Shown in pieces: positions 60,737 to 64,000 of a stretch of 64,000 bases of DNA. Every line of letters starts with the position of its first letter. Within the stretch, counting starts at the first letter, position 1. The notes below the pieces were generated by a model. It was not told the DNA's origin, did no database searches, and saw only the letters and a list, made by a program, of their open reading frames with translations. Position numbers and translations under genes: made by a program. Source of the stretch: Bradyrhizobium sp. Ce-3 (GTDB lineage Bacteria; Pseudomonadota; Alphaproteobacteria; Rhizobiales; Xanthobacteraceae); the NCBI RefSeq assembly GCF_022835695.1, contig NZ_BQUV01000008.1, positions 310,001-374,000 on the forward strand. The letters are read 5' to 3'.

Positions 60737-60901
60737 CGAGAGTTTCTCCCCAGGCATCTTTTTGGCGATCGCAACCGATCGCGATGCCGCGGTCAAAGCC
60801 GCAGCTTGGCCACATCGTGCAGGAGCGGGACGCCGATCTCAAGCGTCCCGCTGCCGCATCCGATGCGGACTGACCGACGAGGGAGATCGGCCGGCCGGGT
60901 C

Positions 60902-63361
60902 CTAATGCTTGCGCGCCGCCTTCCGCGTCTTTCCAACCGACCGCTTCCTGGCCGCGCCGCGCTTGGTCTCGGTCTTCTTGTTGGCGGCCGCGCGGCGAAC
61001 CGGGGCGGCTGCGGCCGGACGCTTGCGCGCCACCGCCTTCTTCGGGGCTCTCCTGGCGGTAGTCTTGGCCGCTTTCTTGGCCGCTTTCTTGGCTGCCTTC
61101 TTCGCCGCCTTGCCGGCGGCTTGCGGGCGCGATCGGCCGGCCGTCGTTGCGCTCCGGCGCCGCGCGCCGCTTCCGCCGACCGGAACGATATGATCGTCGG
61201 AATCCAGCGTGAGTTGCTGAAGCTGATACGCCGGCAGGAAGCTCGGGTCGTTGTAGAGCTTGCTCAGGCTGCCCTGGTCGAACTTGCCGCCCTGCCCGCG
61301 ATCCTCGCCCGCACCGGCGCGCCAGGCCGCTTCCCAGACCCGGGCCAGGGTCTTGGCGCCGTCCTGCATGCAGGCCGCAGTAGCGTCCTTCAGCTTCGGC
61401 CACATCGCCTCGACCTGGCCGCTGCCCATGTGGGAATTGAACAGGTTGACGATAGTCATCGGCGGCAGCCGCTTCACGGTCCGCTGCATCAGCGCGACCA
61501 CGGCGACCGCAGCGTCGCGGCCGGTCGGCGTTGCGCCCGGCGCAATCTCCGCGACGTCGCTGGTCCGGGCATCGGGGATCATCTTGATGAGATCCTTGCC
61601 GTGGCGGCCGATCATCGTGGTCTCGTACACGCTGTGCACCTTGGCGTGCGCCTTGTCGTTCGGATCGAGGCCGTGGTGGAATTGCGAGATGTGCAGCGGC
61701 TGGCAGGCATCGCCGATGTAATGCGCGACGATGCCCGCGGCACAGACGAACTCCAGCTTCTTGTTGGCGGCGGCGTACTCGACCATCTCGTCGAAGATCT
61801 GCCAGACCCGGAACGGCAACGCGCCGCGGCGGTCCTCGCCGATCCCGTCGTAATAGTCGTTCCAGACCTTCGGATCGACGTTGCGCGTGGACTCCGCGCA
61901 AAGATCCAGCAGCGTCTTGCCGTCCTTGCCCGGCTTGTCCATGTCGGCGAAATGGTTGCTTTCATCAGTGTGCCGCGTGAAGCGCCAGACCAGATCGGCG
62001 ACGTCGGCGAGCGGCGCGAACGCGCCGTGCTGATATGGCTTGAGGTCCTGGAGCAGCTTGTCGTCGAGGCCGATATTGTCGGAATTGGCGTCCATCATGG
62101 CCGAGAGCTTGGGCAGCTTCGCATCGATCAGACCGGTCGCGTAGGCGCCGATCTTGACGTGTCCCCATTCGCCCCAATACTCGGTATGGCCGGCGTTCCA
62201 GTCGCCGATCAACTCGACATCGAGCTCGCGGCACAGCGTCGCCATGCAGATGCCGAGCGCGACCTGCATCGGCACCTTGCCGCCCGATCCGAACAATTCC
62301 TGGCCGCCCCATTCGAGCGCCAACGGACTGAGGATGCGGGCGCCGCCGGCGTTCTTCTTGGCGTCGGGGTCATCGAGAAACCAGACCGTGCCGGAATCGC
62401 CGGGATAGTTGTTGAGCGGCGTGTCGCCGTCGCGCGGACCGATCACGAAATCGCTGACATATTCCATGCCGCCGACGGTCTTGTAGCGATAGAACAGGCC
62501 GATGATCTTGCCCTTCATCAATCCGCTGGTCGCACCGAAGGCGATCAGCGGCTGATCGATGATGTCGAGGCGGAAGGTGCCGACATTGAGATCGACGACG
62601 TCGCCGACCTGGCCGACGCCGTAGACCTGCGCAGTCCAGCCCTTGACGTCGTCGACGCGGATCAGCCCGGCATCGAGATTGGCCACCACGCGCGAGCCCG
62701 GCCAGCCGGGATAGACCTCGCTGAAGGCGCGCTTGCCGAGTTGCAGCGCATCGCTGACACCAAGCCGGCGCTCGGTGTTCTTGAAGCCGGCGAAAATCTC
62801 GCGACCGGCCGCGCCCACCACGTGACGGTTGGAGAGCGCAAACACCGTCTCGCCATTGGTGACGAGGCAGCCGATCGAGCCGCGATGGATCTTGCCCTGG
62901 ATCATGGTCTGGACCGGGAAGCCGCCGCCGACCAGATCGCTCTTGAAGACCGGCGGGTCGACCGCAGCTGGGCTATTCTCGTTCGGATCGACCTTGACCA
63001 CGCAGGTCGGCACGACACGGCCGTCCGGCAAATACAGGAACGGCGGCACCAGCTGGTCCTGCTTCTCGGGATGGTTCTTCAAGTCGGAGCGCTTCATCCA
63101 GTCGCGGACGAAGACCAGGATGCAAGGCCACGACCAGTCCTTGACCGACGAATTGAACAGCGTGCGCGGTCCGAGCGCCTGCGGCTTGGAATGGTGCCGC
63201 CGTTCGGTCGCATTGCGGTCGTTGTCCCGGATCAGGTAGCGGCCGATCGCCGTGGCGTAGACCGATTGCAGATGAGCCAGATGCACATGATAGGCCTCGC
63301 GGGCATCGAGCAGGTCCTTCACCGACAACGACGTGAAATCATGCTTGGTCAGGTCAATCAT
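60902..63361 (-). CDS. fusion protein: trypsin-like protease + S1/P1-nuclease/PLC-like domain + histone-like tail
   Basis: An 819-residue protein without signal peptide. Residues 1-60: a helical segment (SVKDLLDAREAYHVHLAHLQ, VYATAIGRYLIRD). Residues about 140-380: a trypsin-like fold with ALSNRHVVGAA (His180), VVANLDAGLIRVD (Asp230) and NNYPGDSGTVWFLDD (Ser323). Residues about 440-690: a helical domain with FTRHTDESNHFADMD, CAAGIVAHYIGDACQPLHIS (His547, Asp551, His557) and HAKVHSVYETTMI, the metal-site layout of S1/P1 nucleases and zinc phospholipase C. Residues about 734-819: GKAAKKAAKKAAKKAAKTTA and other Lys/Ala/Arg repeats like histone H1. The protein may cut a target and bind nucleic acid inside the cell. 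It stands alone; function unknown. Confidence 0.85.
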   Translation of the reverse strand: MIDLTKHDFTSLSVKDLLDAREAYHVHLAHLQSVYATAIGRYLIRDNDRNATERRHHSKPQALGPRTLFNSSVKDWSWPCILVFVRDWMKRSDLKNHPEKQDQLVPPFLYLPDGRVVPTCVVKVDPNENSPAAVDPPVFKSDLVGGGFPVQTMIQGKIHRGSIGCLVTNGETVFALSNRHVVGAAGREIFAGFKNTERRLGVSDALQLGKRAFSEVYPGWPGSRVVANLDAGLIRVDDVKGWTAQVYGVGQVGDVVDLNVGTFRLDIIDQPLIAFGATSGLMKGKIIGLFYRYKTVGGMEYVSDFVIGPRDGDTPLNNYPGDSGTVWFLDDPDAKKNAGGARILSPLALEWGGQELFGSGGKVPMQVALGICMATLCRELDVELIGDWNAGHTEYWGEWGHVKIGAYATGLIDAKLPKLSAMMDANSDNIGLDDKLLQDLKPYQHGAFAPLADVADLVWRFTRHTDESNHFADMDKPGKDGKTLLDLCAESTRNVDPKVWNDYYDGIGEDRRGALPFRVWQIFDEMVEYAAANKKLEFVCAAGIVAHYIGDACQPLHISQFHHGLDPNDKAHAKVHSVYETTMIGRHGKDLIKMIPDARTSDVAEIAPGATPTGRDAAVAVVALMQRTVKRLPPMTIVNLFNSHMGSGQVEAMWPKLKDATAACMQDGAKTLARVWEAAWRAGAGEDRGQGGKFDQGSLSKLYNDPSFLPAYQLQQLTLDSDDHIVPVGGSGARRRSATTAGRSRPQAAGKAAKKAAKKAAKKAAKTTARRAPKKAVARKRPAAAAPVRRAAANKKTETKRGAARKRSVGKTRKAARKH

Positions 63362-63551
63362 CTGGTTCCTCCGAAAATGTGCTGTGCGGCAACGGGTTCA
63401 GGACACAGAAATAGACGATCGCGCCCGTGCACGATCGTGGGTTAGTTCACACAACTAATACAATTTAAAAGGGATGACACGAATGTGACGGGTCTCGGAG
63501 ACTGCCGTGGCCGCCTGTGGGCCGTCTCATATTTCCGGTGAGCGCGGCCCG

Positions 63552-64000
63552 CTATTTCCGCTGCGCGCGGCCCTTGGCGAAATGCCTGGCAAGGAAATCC
63601 GCCAGCACCTCGACGCGCGCGGGCCGCGGGCCGCCGGGCGGGGTGACGAGATGCACCGCGCCCTCGGGCTGCTTCCAGCCCTTCAGAATCACCTCGACCT
63701 CGCCGCGCGCGATCGCATCGCCGACGATGAAGTCGGGCAGATCGGCGATGCCGAGACCGGCGAGCAGCGCCGGCATCACGGCTTCGCCATTGTTGACCCG
63801 CAGCTGGCCGGCGGGACGCACGCTCGCCTGCTCGCCGGAGGCGTTGGTGTAGTGCCAGACGCCCTGGGTCGACAGATAGGCGTAGCCGAAGCATTTGTGC
63901 TCGGCGAGATGCATCGGATGGGTCGGCCGGCCGTAGCGCTTCAGGTAGGACGGCGCTGCCACCGTGTAGCGGGGCATGCCGCACAGCCGGCGCGCGATCA
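63552..64000 (-). CDS. LysR family transcriptional regulator, C-terminal part (starts beyond the window)
   Basis: The visible 148 residues read IARRLCGMPRYTVAAPSYLK, RYGRPTHPMHLAEHKCFGYA, VNNGEAVMPALLAGLGIADL and PDFIVGDAIARGEVEVILKG, the second half of a LysR effector-binding domain. The DNA-binding N-terminus lies outside. It ends about 190 bases before the start of the fusion protein on the same strand; whether they are linked is unclear. The ATG at 63977 is internal, as the frame stays open to the window edge. Confidence 0.88.
   Translation of the reverse strand, partial: IARRLCGMPRYTVAAPSYLKRYGRPTHPMHLAEHKCFGYAYLSTQGVWHYTNASGEQASVRPAGQLRVNNGEAVMPALLAGLGIADLPDFIVGDAIARGEVEVILKGWKQPEGAVHLVTPPGGPRPARVEVLADFLARHFAKGRAQRK

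Noticed and set aside
60116-63445. 1109-residue plus-strand frame opposite the fusion protein and the Bug protein
   Set aside because: Long only because of high GC; composition is Arg/Ala/Asp-rich shadow and it spans two well-supported genes on the other strand.

Overview
The window reads as chromosomal core DNA of a Bradyrhizobium-type alphaproteobacterium (Rhizobiales, Nitrobacteraceae). The basis is high GC, strong G/C preference at third codon positions, lineage-typical genes (DUF2093, DUF4170, DUF6101 and TorF-type proteins, a CIRCE-controlled groESL, a 41-residue bL36) and several families of intergenic palindromic repeats of the kind common in Bradyrhizobium. I see no tRNA, rRNA, CRISPR array, prophage or insertion-sequence transposase. 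The genus assignment is inference from gene content, not a database match.

Layout. 1-4.4 kb: end of an alpha/beta hydrolase, an acyl-CoA dehydrogenase, purD, and a small regulator/membrane-protein operon with a palindromic operator candidate. 4.4-13.7 kb: xseA, a dienelactone-hydrolase-like protein lacking its nucleophile, and a minus-strand run pmbA-cysQ-DUF4170-acyltransferase-waaA-lpxK (lipid A/Kdo assembly) with a tandem repeat array upstream of the DUF4170 gene. 14-24.5 kb: ubiA, rsmE, hisZ-hisG, a glycosyltransferase/deacetylase pair flanked by related repeats, a DUF2076 protein, an L,D-transpeptidase and cheZ. 25-32.8 kb: small secreted proteins, groES-groEL, an antibiotic-biosynthesis-monooxygenase (ABM) gene divergent from a MarR regulator, a periplasmic protein and a SnoaL-like protein. 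33-41.7 kb: thioesterase, Ada-type regulator, acetyltransferase, lactate/glycolate permease, BacA-related ABC transporter, porin and an H1-histone-like protein. 41.9-53 kb: glycolate oxidase genes glcF and glcE, separated from glcD by an ArsR/ABM pair and two tandem membrane acyltransferases, then cytochrome c and a pyruvate-oxidase-like enzyme. 53-64 kb: hydrolases, TPR protein, rpmJ, amidohydrolase, dienelactone hydrolase, haloacid dehalogenase, YbaK-like editing protein, a Bug-type binding protein, a large fusion protein and the end of a LysR regulator.

How genes work together. The permease (36.0 kb), GlcDEF, soluble cytochrome c and the PoxB-like enzyme suit uptake and oxidation of short hydroxy/keto acids. 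The waaA-lpxK run, the glycosyltransferase/deacetylase pair and the L,D-transpeptidase act on the envelope. Two unrelated regulator/ABM pairs (MarR at 30 kb, ArsR at 45 kb) each have a perfect palindrome in the divergent gap.

The most unusual item is an 819-residue protein at 60902-63361. It joins a conserved-looking N-terminal helix, a trypsin-like protease fold with an apparent catalytic triad, an S1/P1-nuclease or phospholipase-C-like metal-binding domain, and a histone-H1-like lysine/alanine tail, with no visible signal peptide. I do not know a described system with this architecture. Other points are a tandem operator-like array before the lipid A genes, a FlmF2/NaxD-like pair between repeats, an acyltransferase duplication with a relic of a further copy, and several candidate frameshifts.
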